Assembly: GCA_940337035.1 (NCBI GenBank)
Contig: OW679195.1
Coordinates: forward strand, 176,548,015 to 176,612,014
From: Agriotes lineatus
Taxonomy: Eukaryota > Arthropoda > Insecta > Coleoptera > Elateridae
Direction of reading: 5' to 3'
Length of the DNA: 64,000 bases
Shown here piece by piece: positions 36,135 through 47,098 of this stretch (position 1 is its first letter; every line of letters begins with the position of its first letter). Position numbers and translations under genes: made by a program. The notes beneath the pieces were generated by a model. It worked only from the letters and a program-made list of their open reading frames with translations. It was not told the origin of the DNA and searched no databases.

Positions 36135-36995
36135 AAAATCTCCAATCCACTCCACAAAAAACGCTCACTCTGTTAATGATCTCGATGTAAACCACATCCT
36201 TTGTAAACCATTCCTTGTTATCCAATTCAGTTGATGCAATGTAATTTTACAATAAACTCATTTCCGCATTCCCTTCCTTTTATTTGCTTTTGTAGATTAT
36301 AACTGTATTACTTTGGTATTCCCACCACCTTCTTTATCTTCATCCATATAGTCTGCACATCTTTTATCCTTTTAACATTTTACTTTTTATTCTTTTATAC
36401 CACGCCAATTTTATTTAAATTTTAACCCTTTTATATACCAAATATCTTTTCAAAACGTTTATAAAGGAGTTTATTTTTATAATTTCAAACAATACAAATT
36501 TTATTACATCATTTTTGTTATAATTTTTTTTAATCAATAAAAATCTTCTTAGTGATCTAGCATATATTATTTCACAGTCAAACACACTATAGAAGCTTTA
36601 TTATATGTCTAATACCCACTATGTTAAACAGTATATTTCGAAACAGTATTTGCCATTATTCCCCTTTTCATTTCAGATAAATTAAATTATGTTAAAATCC
36701 TTCTGTTTCTTATGTAGCTTCATTTAATTGAATTTTAAATTCTATTTCCTTTATTTACCAAATACATTTTAATAATTTTGATATCCATTTCATACTTAAA
36801 TTCATCTTTGTAATTTTTAATAATGTATTCTTTTTAACCTTATTAATCTGATTTTAAACTCCTGTACCAATACCATAACACTATTTTGTAACAATACAAC
36901 ACATGTTATAGTCAGCACTGAATTGAAGAGACGATGCCGTGGAGGCGAGCCAAGTAAAAATTGAACAAAAATCGTTTACTAGTTGCCATTTAGGT
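36135..36995. other. No gene seen; T-rich AT stretch
   Basis: Strongly AT-rich, without protein-like frames or repeat structure. Confidence 0.5.
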
Positions 36996-37140
36996 TACAG
37001 GATTAAAACAGGGTGATCAAGTATCAACGGTGTTATTTAACATTGAATTAGAATATCTTATCAAAAGCAGGGACACAAAAAGAGATGGAAGTATTTCCCA
37101 ACCCCTGAATCAATGCTTGACTTATACCTTTTTTAACAAG
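36996..37140 (+). pseudogene. Non-LTR reverse transcriptase fragment
   Basis: One open stretch begins TGLKQGDQVSTVLFNIELE, which matches the LINE RT block usually read (G)(L)(K/R)QGD.(L)S..LFN..LE. A stretch about 25 residues on, QCLTYTF, sits where the YADD box is expected but lacks it. Only about 45 codons survive. Confidence 0.6.
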
Positions 37141-38021
37141 AACACAAAATGTGGCGTTACCCAAAAGAAATTACTCATTTTCGGGTAATTCCCCTAGATT
37201 TGGAGAACACTATCATAAGTCAAGAGGCTGTTGAAAGAAAACACCATTTCATAATACAATTTCAATTACATTACCTCCAAACTGTAGAGCCAAAGTCAAC
37301 CTTGTTTGAACCTACCTTAACAAAACCGCAAGCAGGTGTAACGGCCTCCTGCCATTTCTAAAATGTCACTGTTTTTACTAATCACACTAGCCAAAAATAG
37401 CAGCCGATGATCGCACGAATGGACAAATATAGCCACAAATCGATTCTGGCCATAGTAGCGTTGATGAAGATCCTGTGCGAGATAATATTGACGAAAACAA
37501 AAAAGATAATTTCAAACCGCTCTGTATGAGTGATGTGAAAGTGGATATGCCAGATACGTTTCACGATATATAGAAAAACGAAAGAGAGCGTGCGATGGTA
37601 TTTGTGTCTGCTCGATTACATAACATACAAAGATACGCAGCTTCACAAGGATGATAGCTGTTCGTTTCCTGCATCTGATGCAGTATTGACATTAAGATGA
37701 GCTAAGGTTAGCATGACGCAAGATTTAATAAATAAAATTACAAGTTTAAGCATAGGTAAATTGCTGGAAATTAGTGGAGATGCGGGTAAAGAAACGCGGG
37801 TGTGTTTAATGTGGCGGCATTTTTACAGTTGAATGAATGGGTACCTTTAATCGCAGTCTTTGATGCAATTTCAAAGTATAAAACAACCAGTTGTGACGTA
37901 GTTTCCTTTTGCGATGTACAATGCCCTGAAATTTTAATAAAAGCAATGTTTTATATTTAATACCTTCTTAAAACGTGAAATGCTTGTTTTCAAAAAACTG
38001 CCAACAACTATAACTATTAAC
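37141..38021. other. No gene recognised
   Basis: A 70-codon plus-strand frame at 37149-37361 and a broken frame at 37395-37575 are unrecognised. No repeat structure was seen before the hAT element at 38022. Confidence 0.4.
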
Positions 38022-38512
38022 TAGTGATGGGCACTATCGAATGATTTCTACTATCGAATACTTACTAAATACCTAGTACCAACTATCGAATGAATATATT
38101 CGAATATTTTTATTCGTTTTCTCTATATGCGCCATTTGCTTAAGAATACTTATTAAATGAATGCTCCTAACTATTCAATGCATTTACTCGAATATCATAT
38201 TCGCTTTAAAATTCAGAATATCTTTAAAGGCGTATAATAATAAGATAATAATTGATAATACTATATTGCGATGTGTGAAATTGTACATTCAACGAGATCC
38301 AATGTCTAATTTGCTTTAGAGTTCCTATACAATAGGTTAGTTTAAGTGATATATAATTCGCCGTGCGCTCCATCTGTTTTAGAATAGACAATGCGGCATG
38401 TATGGGTGGCCGTCGATTCATGAAATATTTTGGGTCTTCGTTTTGGCAACCAAATAACCTGTAGTTTACTGCAAAAGTGCTGTACATCGCAATTCGATAG
38501 GGAGCAACCGGC

Positions 38513-38582
38513 GAAAACCGAATGAATAATTCATTCAAACCGAATGAACAATTCATTCAAACCGAATGAATAATTCATTCGT
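38513..38582. repeat. Minisatellite, about 3 units of 22-24 bp
   Basis: Repeats of the type AACCGAATGAATAATTCATTC. Each unit contains the self-complementary core GAATGAATAATTCATTC. It lies inside the hAT element. Confidence 0.75.
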
Positions 38583-38624
38583 TCCATTCGGCTTGAAATT
38601 TCAGTTGCTTCCCGATGGTGTAAA

Positions 38625-39532
38625 TGAGCGCGTTCAGGGGACACAACAGTTGATTTAAACCTCAAACATGTTTTTGGTGTGGTGGAAGTAAACATCGTAA
38701 AAGCGCCTGAACTGGTAGCGTTTAGCGATGCACATTCACGTGGCGACCTCTAGTGGTGACATAACATAATTTGGCCAAGTAAGGTTATGTTATGTGTCCC
38801 TGGTATTGAAAATAAACAAAAACTGAACAAATGAATATGTTATTAAACGAAGTATTTGAAGATAGTATGAACTGGAATGCTTTTCATATCTTTGAGTTAA
38901 TAAATGTTTAATTCACATGGCGTATATATGTTTTTATTCAATTTTGACGAAATTTTGAATAAAAAAATTTTTAATATTCAAATTAATATATAAATTTGCC
39001 CATTCATCGTCGATTTGATCTAAATTTTAGTAATTATATATTACACACTACAAAGAGAAAGAATAATTGAATGTAAATATTTGTAGAAATAATAAAAATG
39101 TGTTGTTCTTCGTTGAAACTTTTTTAATTCTCTAGTGAATTAAATTTTTTTAATTCTCTAGTGAATTAAATTTTTTTAATTCTCTAGTGAATTAAAACAC
39201 TTTTATTTCACTTGTAAATCGTAGACTGCTTATGAAGGTTGTTATGGAGTTAATAATGTCAATTTAAACTGTCAAAATTGAATAAAAACAATTAACTTGG
39301 GGTTACTCGGGTTTCGAGTGTTTTAATTTTTATAAACAGCAGGCGAAATGACTCAGTCGATTTCAAAACAGTTGCAAGATTTTAAGTTAGAATACTTTGT
39401 TTACTGAAGTCAACACAGAATTTTTCTGGTGTCAATGTTAAGCAACAGTTGGAACTAACCAAAACTCAACAAGAACCGTTCAGTGGAACCAACAAGTCAC
39501 CATACTCAACTGGTGTGTCACCTGAACGCGCC
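38625..39532. mobile_element. Possible inner element with TIRs inside the hAT element
   Basis: GCGCGTTCAGGGGACACAAC at 38629 is the near complement of the stretch ending CACCTGAACGCGC at about 39532. Pairing covers about 26 bases. This could be a second element nested in the hAT element, or duplicated subterminal sequence. No target duplication was found. Confidence 0.45.
39117..39197. repeat. Tandem repeat, three 26-bp units
   Basis: Three units of TTTAATTCTCTAGTGAATTA followed by AATTTTT. Each unit holds a palindrome TTAATTC..GAATTAA. Confidence 0.85.
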
Positions 39533-39978
39533 CAATGACGAATGAATAAAACCATTCATTTGTTTTACCTATCGAATAAATCGAATAATCGGTTACTATC
39601 GAACTATTCGATAGCTTTCATTCATTCGTTCCCATCACTACTATTAACCAAGCCGAAAATTTACTATTTAAGAATATTTGACAACTGTTTTCTACAAACA
39701 CAATACCAAAACATCGACTTCTTGTGTACTTTCACAATTCAAATTATAGCAAAAGCAAATATCTCAGAGAAATTGAAATTATTAAAAATATTCCAGTTGT
39801 TTTAAAACGCACAGGTTGTGAAATGCTTAAATTTATTTTTATTAATCCCTACTTTTCTCTAAACTACACTTTGTTGCTTGTAATTTTAATATCTGAGAAA
39901 TTATCATTGCTCTTTAAAGTTAATGCCAGAGCTGTATCGGGGCTACTGTTAGAGAGTGATGGTTTACATTTATGGAAA

Positions 39979-40769
39979 GGGTCCATACCACTTCGCCCAC
40001 AGACCACTTCGCCCACTCGTCTTTTAGTACCGTATCGCCCAACCGGAAGTCCACTTCGCCCAATTTTTGATATGTACCACATCGCCCAACACGACCACTT
40101 CGCCCACATTTTCAAGAAGGACACAGTGCCCAACAGGACCACTTCGCCCACATCTTCGCGAGGGACACAACGCCCACATCGACCACTTCGCCCAAGGTTT
40201 ATATAGGCCCACAACTCCTACAACAGGACCACAACGCCCAAAATCCGTTCGTTAGAACTCGGTTAATGCACACATACGTGGCTGAACATTTCGCCTGCCG
40301 ACCACTTCGCCCACCCGTCTTTTTATACCACATTGCCCAACTTTTCACGAGAGACACAACTCCCAACAGGACCACTTCGCCCTAACCTGACCTAACCTAA
40401 CCTCACCTAATCTAACCTAACCTAGCTTAATTCGCACGAATCTACTTTGGGCGTTGTGGCCACAGAACTTTGCCACTATTATTCAACACTGTGCGTGTGC
40501 ATTAACCGAGTTCTAACGAACGGATTTTGGGTGTTGTGGGCCTATATAAACTTTGGGCGAAGTGGTCGATGTGGGCGTTGTGTCCCTCGCTAAGATGTGG
40601 GCGAAGTGGTTCTGTTGGGCGTTGTGTCTCTCGTGAAAATGTGGGCGAAGTGGTCGTGTTGGGCGATGTGGTACATATCAAAAATTGGGCGAAGTGGACT
40701 TCCGGTTGGGCCATATGGTACTAAAAGACGAGTGGGCGAAGTGGTCTGTGGGCGAAGTGTCCGGGTCCC
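39979..40769. mobile_element. 791-bp palindromic element built of repeated CTTCGCCCA motifs
   Basis: The left arm 39979-40273 and the right arm 40492-40769 are near-identical complements. Exact CTTCGCCCA occurs seven times on the left (39991, 40007, 40054, 40097, 40142, 40186, 40305; the last is in the loop). Its complement TGGGCGAAG occurs six times on the right (40554, 40598, 40642, 40686, 40733, 40749). Variants such as ACGCCCA and ATCGCCCA fill the gaps. The ends are GGGTCC and GGGACC (complement). TATGGAAA flanks both sides (39971-39978 and 40770-40777), an 8-bp target duplication. All open frames, up to 160 codons, mirror each other and are not genes. No superfamily is recognised. Confidence 0.85.
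40381..40425. repeat. Degenerate CCTAA (TTAGG) array of nine units
   Basis: In register, nine 5-base units occur; five are exact CCTAA and four differ by one base. TTAGG is the ancestral insect telomere repeat. Here it sits in the unpaired loop of the 39979-40769 palindrome. Confidence 0.75.
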
Positions 40770-40998
40770 TATGGAAACGATAAAAACCTGTGGCTTAAGT
40801 TAAACCCAAAACATATATATAATTTTTGAAAATTATTTTTGTAATCCTCCAGCTCAATACATATTGATATTTAAAACATACTCCTATGAACGTTATTGAT
40901 ATTTTACAATACGTATTCCAGAATTAAATACCGCTGTGTGAGACATATGTTAACTTATCAGAGATGAGTATGACAAATTTTAAATGCATAGTGCATAT

Positions 40999-41464
40999 TG
41001 TAACAACATTCGAGCCGGATTGCGTGCAGACAGATTAGTCAGCCTTCTAGATCATTCCAGCACGACCTCGGTGATTAATGCGTGCGATCAGCATTTTAGA
41101 AGGCCGTCCGCGACCGCGCGGTGATAAGACACGTCAGCATTTCTAAAATAGTCGAGTCATATCGCGAAGCCTCCAGAAGGAATCACCCGGCGATATTTAA
41201 GCAAGCGCAGCGGAAGAACGGACAGCCGAATCCAGCTTTGAAATGGCGAAGCTTGCCATATAAATCATTCGTGTTTAAGTCGTGTGTAAATAAATAAAGT
41301 GTATTTGTTGTTAGAAATAGCTCCTGTTAGTGTATAAATAATTTGGGTTCCGTATTAATAGTTCTTGTGTTTTTGTTAAATCGTTAAGTTAAATTGCTTT
41401 AAATAAATGCTTAAAACGAGAAGCGGCGTATAATTTTTAATAGCCCAGAAGATAAATCGTAACA
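40999..41464. mobile_element. Solo LTR, 466 bp, 4-bp target duplication
   Basis: The segment begins TGTAACAAC and ends CGTAACA, with TG..CA ends. It is flanked by ATAT on both sides (40995-40998 and 41465-41468). It is GC-richer than its surroundings, holds a TATA-like TATTTAA at 41194 and AATAAA at about 41293. Four- to five-base duplications and TGT..ACA ends fit a Gypsy-type LTR left by recombination. With AT-rich flanks a 4-bp match could be chance, so the call rests mainly on the composition change and ends. Confidence 0.6.
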
Positions 41465-41784
41465 ATATTATAGCTCTTAAATTATTCCAATCGCAGTATT
41501 CAAGTAGTATTTGGTATTTATTGAGTTTTCTTATTTTTTAATGGCAAGTATGCTACTAGAAAGATGATCAAGGAATTATATAAAAAAATAAGTTCAAATT
41601 TGTAGTAAACGATTTAATTGGTGATGTGAAATTATAAACTTAAATTTTTATTTGCAATAATTAAACTGACAAAGAGGACACTGACAAAGAAAAAAGACTT
41701 GCGACCTGGAAAGTAATACTATATTTTTGTGGGATAATAACACTTAAAGCAAAAGAAACCATATTACACCACAAAAGTCAATAG

Positions 41785-41933
41785 AGAGAAGTTTGTGGTC
41801 TTTGGAACCTAGAATGTGAAGAGTTTAACCAGAAAACAAAATGATCTGTTACAAAAATACCTAATTCCTGTACTAGGAGTAACTGAATCGCAAAAATGGC
41901 CAGGACCGAGTAAACAGAAGGAGACATACCATA
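41785..41933 (+). pseudogene. Non-LTR endonuclease, first part (split by the 41934 element)
   Basis: The plus strand reads FGT, then a stop (TAG at 41810) where tryptophan is usual, then NVKSLTRKQND and LGVTES, which match the start of APE-type endonucleases of LINE elements. The frame runs into the palindromic element at 41934. It resumes at 51374, where the next block of the same domain is found. The same retrotransposon copy probably continues at 51880-52720 and 55255-55740. Confidence 0.75.
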
Positions 41934-42517
41934 TACCGGGTGACAATGAGACTAGGGCCATGCTTATATCTTCTTTATTTATGAATCGATTTGGATAAAA
42001 TTTTATACCAAGATACTAGACATAATTTCTGATTGGCCGATATATATAGTCAAAATGGTTGTCTTCCGATTTTAGCGGAAATTATACCAACTTTGATTTT
42101 TAAATGGAACACCCTGTATATTTTATGTTTTTCTGAATCTACGAGTCAAACTACATATTAGTCTTCCAAATTTCAATTTTTTTAAACAAAAAAAATATTT
42201 TTTCAATTTTTATTTTTAACCATAGAAGGCCTTGATTTGAAAAAATCTATTCTAATCGACTCTAGCAACTCTTAATAATAGCTATTTTATTAATAAGGTC
42301 AATAACAAACCTTTAATAAAAGAATATAATTGGCTAAACTCGTTTTTTAAGAAAAGGTCACTTTTTTAAATAGCACCTACTAAGGGACATCTTGCCATTA
42401 GATAGAAAAAGTAATTACCAATCTAACGATAGGCATCATGCACTACTTTATCTTTATGTGAAACTGAAAATTAATTAATTAATTATTTTTTAAATTATTT
42501 ATTAGTTATTACATAAA

Positions 42518-42522
42518 AATAT
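42518..42522. repeat. Target duplication AATAT of the BEL element (left)
   Basis: AATAT directly before the 5-prime LTR; the same five bases follow the 3-prime LTR at 49916-49920. Five-base duplications are typical of BEL/Pao. Confidence 0.9.
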
Positions 42523-43327
42523 TGTTTGATTCACACAGATGCGTGCATCAAAACCTTTTTGATTATAATTAATCACGTAATTCAAGTCATAACTGTTCTA
42601 ACTCATTCAAAGGTCGTGGTAAAGTCAAATTTGCATCTTGCCGTATTTGTTTGCCTCTGTTAATGTTGGAAAGGAATTTGTAAGCTTCTCTTAATGGCTT
42701 TTAAGCGGATGGATACATTTTCTACTAGAACTTAAGCCGACTTAGCATATTTGGGAATCATGGGTTTATGGATTTCGTTCAATTGCCTCATTGAGAGAGC
42801 TTAGCATTAAGGTTTCTTAGAATAAGCATTTTTCCTAAATAACGTGCGACGCTCCGATTGGCTACGCAGGATCGCCTCAGCCAATAGTGTTTGAGCTTGC
42901 CCCTCCTTGAATTGGCGAGTTCGGCTCGTTGTAAATTCAGAGTTAGTTAGATTCAGGACTTCGAGGAAGCAAGTTCAGCTATGCTTTGTGCTGGGTTGCG
43001 GTCGTTCTAACTCCCTGGTAAAGACGTTGCCAGGTTGTTTTGTGTTACGGTTACGCGCAATTCGCTATTTTCGCGTGGCCAATCCAAGCGTGTCACAACA
43101 GTTGAAGCTTTTGTAAAAAACCATCGGTCCATCAGTGACGTTTGTAATCGTTGTTACTCAATATACTCGTGTTTGTTAAGTCTTGTTTCACTCCAACAAC
43201 TAACTGAACCCAAGTCAGGGTTATTAAGTGGCAGTTCCCGGCAATCCCATTGAACCGGAATTCGCAGTGGATTAATTGGGGGCCCCATTCGTGGAAGCCT
43301 CTTATCAAGTTAATCGTACAAAAAACA
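42523..43327 (+). repeat. 5-prime LTR (805 bp)
   Basis: Begins TGTTTGATTC and ends ACAAAAAACA. It is identical to the 3-prime LTR except for about five single-base length differences and one substitution. I do not see a clear TATA box. Confidence 0.95.
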
Positions 43328-43328
43328 T

Positions 43329-43347
43329 TAGTCCTTCGAGCCGGATT
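43329..43347 (+). promoter_or_regulatory. Primer binding site, complementary to tRNA-Tyr 3-prime end
   Basis: Two bases after the LTR, TAGTCCTTCGAGCCGGATT matches the complement of the usual animal tRNA-Tyr 3-prime end (CCA plus acceptor TCGAAGGA plus T-arm) with one mismatch (TAG for TGG). Confidence 0.75.
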
Positions 43348-43621
43348 TGGAAGAAGCTAAAAAACGCGAGTGTACAAGTTTCCAGTAGCTGGTGGATGCA
43401 ATTGCTCCATCATCATTTCGTCGGAGAGCGTCAAGAAGCTTCGCCAACACCAGGAAATTCAACCATCGAGAGCTTACACCGAGTCCAGGTCCCACGTCAA
43501 GCGGCAGCGATCGGCAGCGGGTTGGTTTTCTGTTCGTCAAGAAGTTACTACGTTCTCAAATCAAAAGTAAGTCCTTTTCCATTACACCTTCGTTTAGTGT
43601 TGTTTTTTGCTTGTGTCAGTC

Positions 43622-46600
43622 ATGGTGGAAACTCGTTCGGCATCAGCGGTCATGTCGGAAACTCGTGCTTTAACCACTCGTTGCAAATTCATAAAAGCCA
43701 AAGTAGATCGTTTCGAAACTCTATTTCATAGAATTTCTTCGTCCAGCCCCGTGAAGGCTCACGATGTCGGCAACTTGTCAAAAGAGTTTAGTTGTTTCCA
43801 AAATTTGTTGGATGAGTATAATAAGTCAATGGAGGGCCTAATGGAGGCCGACGCTGAACACTTTGATGAACTTTTCAATGAGTTCGACTCTTTTATGACT
43901 CATTTTAGCGAGATTAGTAGCACAGTCGAGGAATTCTTATCAAAAAATAAGATCAGTCCGGGTATAAAACCGAATCTAGGTCAAAATTCTACGCAAAGTG
44001 GCCCTTCAGGAGAGCTCGCTGGATTAAGATTACCACCCTTAGATTTGCCTTCATTTTCGGGGAAATTCGAGAATTGGGTTCAATTTCATGACTCCTTTAC
44101 GTCGCTTATTCATAACAACGCTAATTTGACCAACGTTCAGAAATTTTACTATTTGATTTCTTCCCTTAAGGGAGAAGCTGCTAGTTCAATCTCGTCGTTA
44201 AAAGTTACCAACGATAACTATACCATTGCTTGGGACATCCTAGTCAAGCGCTTTGAAAATAAGAAACTGATAGTAAAATCAAACATAAATGCGTTATTCA
44301 GTTTAGAGAGCGTAAAAAAGGATTCACATTCGTCGGTTCAAAGGCTGCTCGATAGTGTAGTTAGAATTTTGGAAATTTTAAAGGCGTACGGGGAACCCAC
44401 AGTCGACACCATACTAATACATATCATAGTTTCGAAGCTCAGCTCAGCAATGCAGACTGACTGGGAATTATACAAACATACCGGACAATTTCCTACTTTG
44501 CGAGAGTTGTTAGATTTTTTAGAAAGCAAAAGTCACTTATTAGGTTCGCTGGAAGCTGCGAAAATAGGTTCGAGTTTGGGAAATCAGGGATCCGAGCAAA
44601 AAAGTCATGCACGCGCTCATGTAGCCAGAGAGCAAGGTAATCACTCTTGTGATTTTTGCAAAAATAGTAATCATTCGATTAGCGCTTGCGAATCTTTTTC
44701 AAAATTGTCGGTTAACGCTCGTATCGAAGAGGCGCGTCGTTTGAAACTATGCAACAATTGTCTCAAGCCCGGACATTTCGTGGTAAAATGCACATCGTCG
44801 AGATGTCGCGTATGCAGAAAAAAGCACCATACTTTACTGTGTTTGCGTCCAAAGCGCGACGCGCACGAAAATATTCCGTCGCCGCGTCCTGGACCGCCAG
44901 AAACCAGCAGCTACGCACGGGAGGTCAGGGCCGTCGCCCCGAGCGAGGCACCCGTCGCATCCGTTTCAGCAGCCTGTAGCCGTCCTGCAATCGCGGCGCC
45001 AGCGCAAGTTTTATTGTCCACGGTTAGCGTATTCGTAGAAGGATCCTCCGGGTCATTTTCCCGGGCAAAAGCTCTTTTGGACCCCGGATCCCAACTTAAC
45101 TTAGTTAGCGCCGACTTGTGTCAAAATTTGAAAATTGAGAAACGAGGTAATATCACCTCACTGTCGGGTGTTGGTGCCAGGGCTCTGAACGCTGAATTCA
45201 GGGCAAACGTTCGAATCCGCTCCCGCAACGGGAAGTACGAGGACATTTTGAGCTGTGTTGTGTTAGACAAAATTACGGACCCTCTGCCGGCCCTTGCTTT
45301 CTCGTTGAGGGATTTGAAGATCCCACCAAACATTGTGCTAGCCGATTCAGATTGTAATACACCGGGAAAGATTGATCTTTTATTAGGCGCGAATGTCTTT
45401 TGGCAAGTGCTCTGTCAGGGACAGGTGAAATTGGGCCCAGAGAAGCCATTCTTAACAAAAACTCTTTTTGGTTGGGTTTTAGGCGGAAACATGAATGTCG
45501 AAAATCGAGCGCTCATTCGTTCAAATAGAGTTCATTTAAGTGTAACCGGCATCGAGCACGGCATTCAGAGATTTTGGGAAATCGAGGGGGCGTACGGTTC
45601 ATCAGGCCGACTCTCTGCTGATGACAAATTTTGCGAAGACCATTTTCAATCGACTACGAAACGGGCGTCGTCGGAGCCGCGTAGGTTCATCGTGAGCATA
45701 CCTTTCAGGAAAGATGCTCCATCGCTGGGAGACTCGCGCGGTATAGCGTTAAAGCGTTTCTATTCATTAGAAAACAAATTGTCAAAAAATCCCGAGTTGA
45801 AAACCGCGTATTCCGCATTTCTCAAAGAATACGAGTCGCTTGGTCACTTGAGCAAGGTGGACGACGAAGCGAGCCTTCCTCATCCTCGGTTTTATTTACC
45901 ACATTTGCCAGTCATAAAGGAGGACAGTTCAACGACCAAACATCGCGTTGTTTTTGACGGCAGTTGTGCGTCCTCCTCCGGAGTATCGCTTAACGACCTT
46001 CAACATAAGGGCCCAGTGGTCCAGCAGTCGTTGTTTGCAATTCTTTGTCGCTTTAGGCAATTCAAGTACGTGCTGAAAGCAGATTGCGCCAAAATGTATA
46101 GGCAAATTCTCGTGGACCCCTCGCAGACGCAATACCAATTAATTTTATGGCGTGACGACAAAACCTCAGCGGTAAAATGCTTCAAATTATTAACGGTCAC
46201 CTACGGTACTAAATCAGCCTCGTACCTAGCAACTAGGTGCTTGATACAAATCGCCCAGGAAATCGAAGCATCGCTTCCAGAGGCCTCATTAAGAATTAGC
46301 CGGGATTTTTATGTAGATGACCTACTGACTGGTTTTGAAAATAGGGCGGAAGCCATAAAAACGCAATTCGAAATTAGTAGCGCTTTGTCGGGGTACGGGT
46401 TTGAATTGCGAAAGTGGGCATCCAACGACAGTGAAGTAGCTAGCGCCATTGGTGTAGATCGCGGCAGCGTAGAGCCCATTTCTTTGACGGAAGACGCCAC
46501 GGAGAAAACTCTCGGCATTTTTTGGGATACTCGGCGGGACGTGCTAAGTTACAGAGTGAACCCTAGCTGTTGCAAATCAGTTACCAAGCGGGCTATACTC

Positions 46601-46633
46601 TCTAGTATGGCTCAAGTATTCGATCCCTTGTGA
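43622..46633 (+). pseudogene. gag-pol: BEL gag-protease-RT reading frame, ends at an internal stop
   Basis: I start at ATG 43622; the frame is open a little further up but only from non-ATG codons. Residues about 120-265 form the DUF1759 Gag region (LPSFSGKFENW start). Residues about 343-415 hold two to three CCHC/CxxC zinc knuckles. The DUF1758 protease begins near residue 475, and its active-site triplet is Asp-Pro-Gly (45080-45088) where Asp-Ser-Gly is usual. The RT spans about residues 770-915 with the YVDD box at 46310-46321. The frame ends at TGA 46631-46633, in a position where the family normally has a glycine codon, so this is a nonsense change and not the natural end. Confidence 0.92.
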
Positions 46634-47098
46634 CTACTTGGTCCAAGCGTTCTAACTTTGAAACTTCTCGTGCAACGGCTTTGGCAGTTGAAGTTGTCAT
46701 GGGACGAAACGGTGCCCATGGAGATGCGCTCCAGATACGACGAACTCCATTCTTCATTACGCTCTTTGGGCTCGTTGGCAATTCCGAGACGGGTAATTTG
46801 CGATGACATAAATTCGATAGATCTCCACGGATTTGCGGACGCGAGTTCTGTAGCCTATGGGTGCGCCGTGTATATACGTTGCGTTGACGCGCGCGGTAAT
46901 GTCACCACCAATTTGCTTTGTGCTAAGTCAAGGGTCGCTCCATTAAAAACAATATCCTTGCCTCGTTTGGAGCTTTGCGCAGCCTTACTGTTGGCTCGTT
47001 TGATTAAAACTATACTCGATTCCTCCGCATTTAAATTTGACCGCGTGTACTATTGGTCGGACTCCACCATAACTCTGCACTCTGCACTGGATAAATAA
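46634..47098 (+). pseudogene. pol: BEL pol, RNase H region
   Basis: This continues in the same phase as the upstream frame after the TGA. It covers the end of the RT connection and the RNase H domain of the Pao type, with acidic residues in GFADAS, LPRLELCAALL and YYWSDST. It ends at a TAA caused by a 7-base tandem duplication (CTCTGCA at 47073-47079 and 47080-47086), which shifts the phase. Its short length reflects the break; the family has one continuous polyprotein. Confidence 0.9.

Larger units (their letters stand above)
38022..39640. mobile_element. Non-autonomous hAT element, 1619 bp, with perfect 8-bp target duplication
   Basis: The element begins TAGTGATGGG and ends CCCATCACTA, exact complements. 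It is flanked on both sides by CTATTAAC (38014-38021 and 39641-39648). Subterminal sequence at both ends is full of ATCGAAT/ATTCGAT repeats. TAGTGATGGG-type ends with 8-bp duplications are characteristic of hAT elements. No transposase is present; the 110-codon minus-strand frame at 38224-38556 is unrecognised. Inside are two tandem arrays and an inner pair of TIRs (38625-38650 and 39500-39532). Confidence 0.9.

Noticed and set aside
39724..40255. 160-codon and other open frames across the CTTCGCCCA palindrome
   Set aside because: They occur on both strands with mirrored, repeat-driven translations. They result from stop-poor repeats and are not genes.
40381..40425. True chromosome end
   Set aside because: Only nine degenerate units, enclosed in a transposed palindrome with unrelated DNA on both sides.
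39991..40757. CRISPR-like array of short direct repeats
   Set aside because: The motif is only 9-12 bp, spacers are irregular, the second half is inverted, and the context is a eukaryotic mobile element.
43276..43731. 151-codon frame and neighbours upstream of gag
   Set aside because: They overlap the LTR end and primer site in other phases of the BEL leader; the gag start fits ATG 43622.
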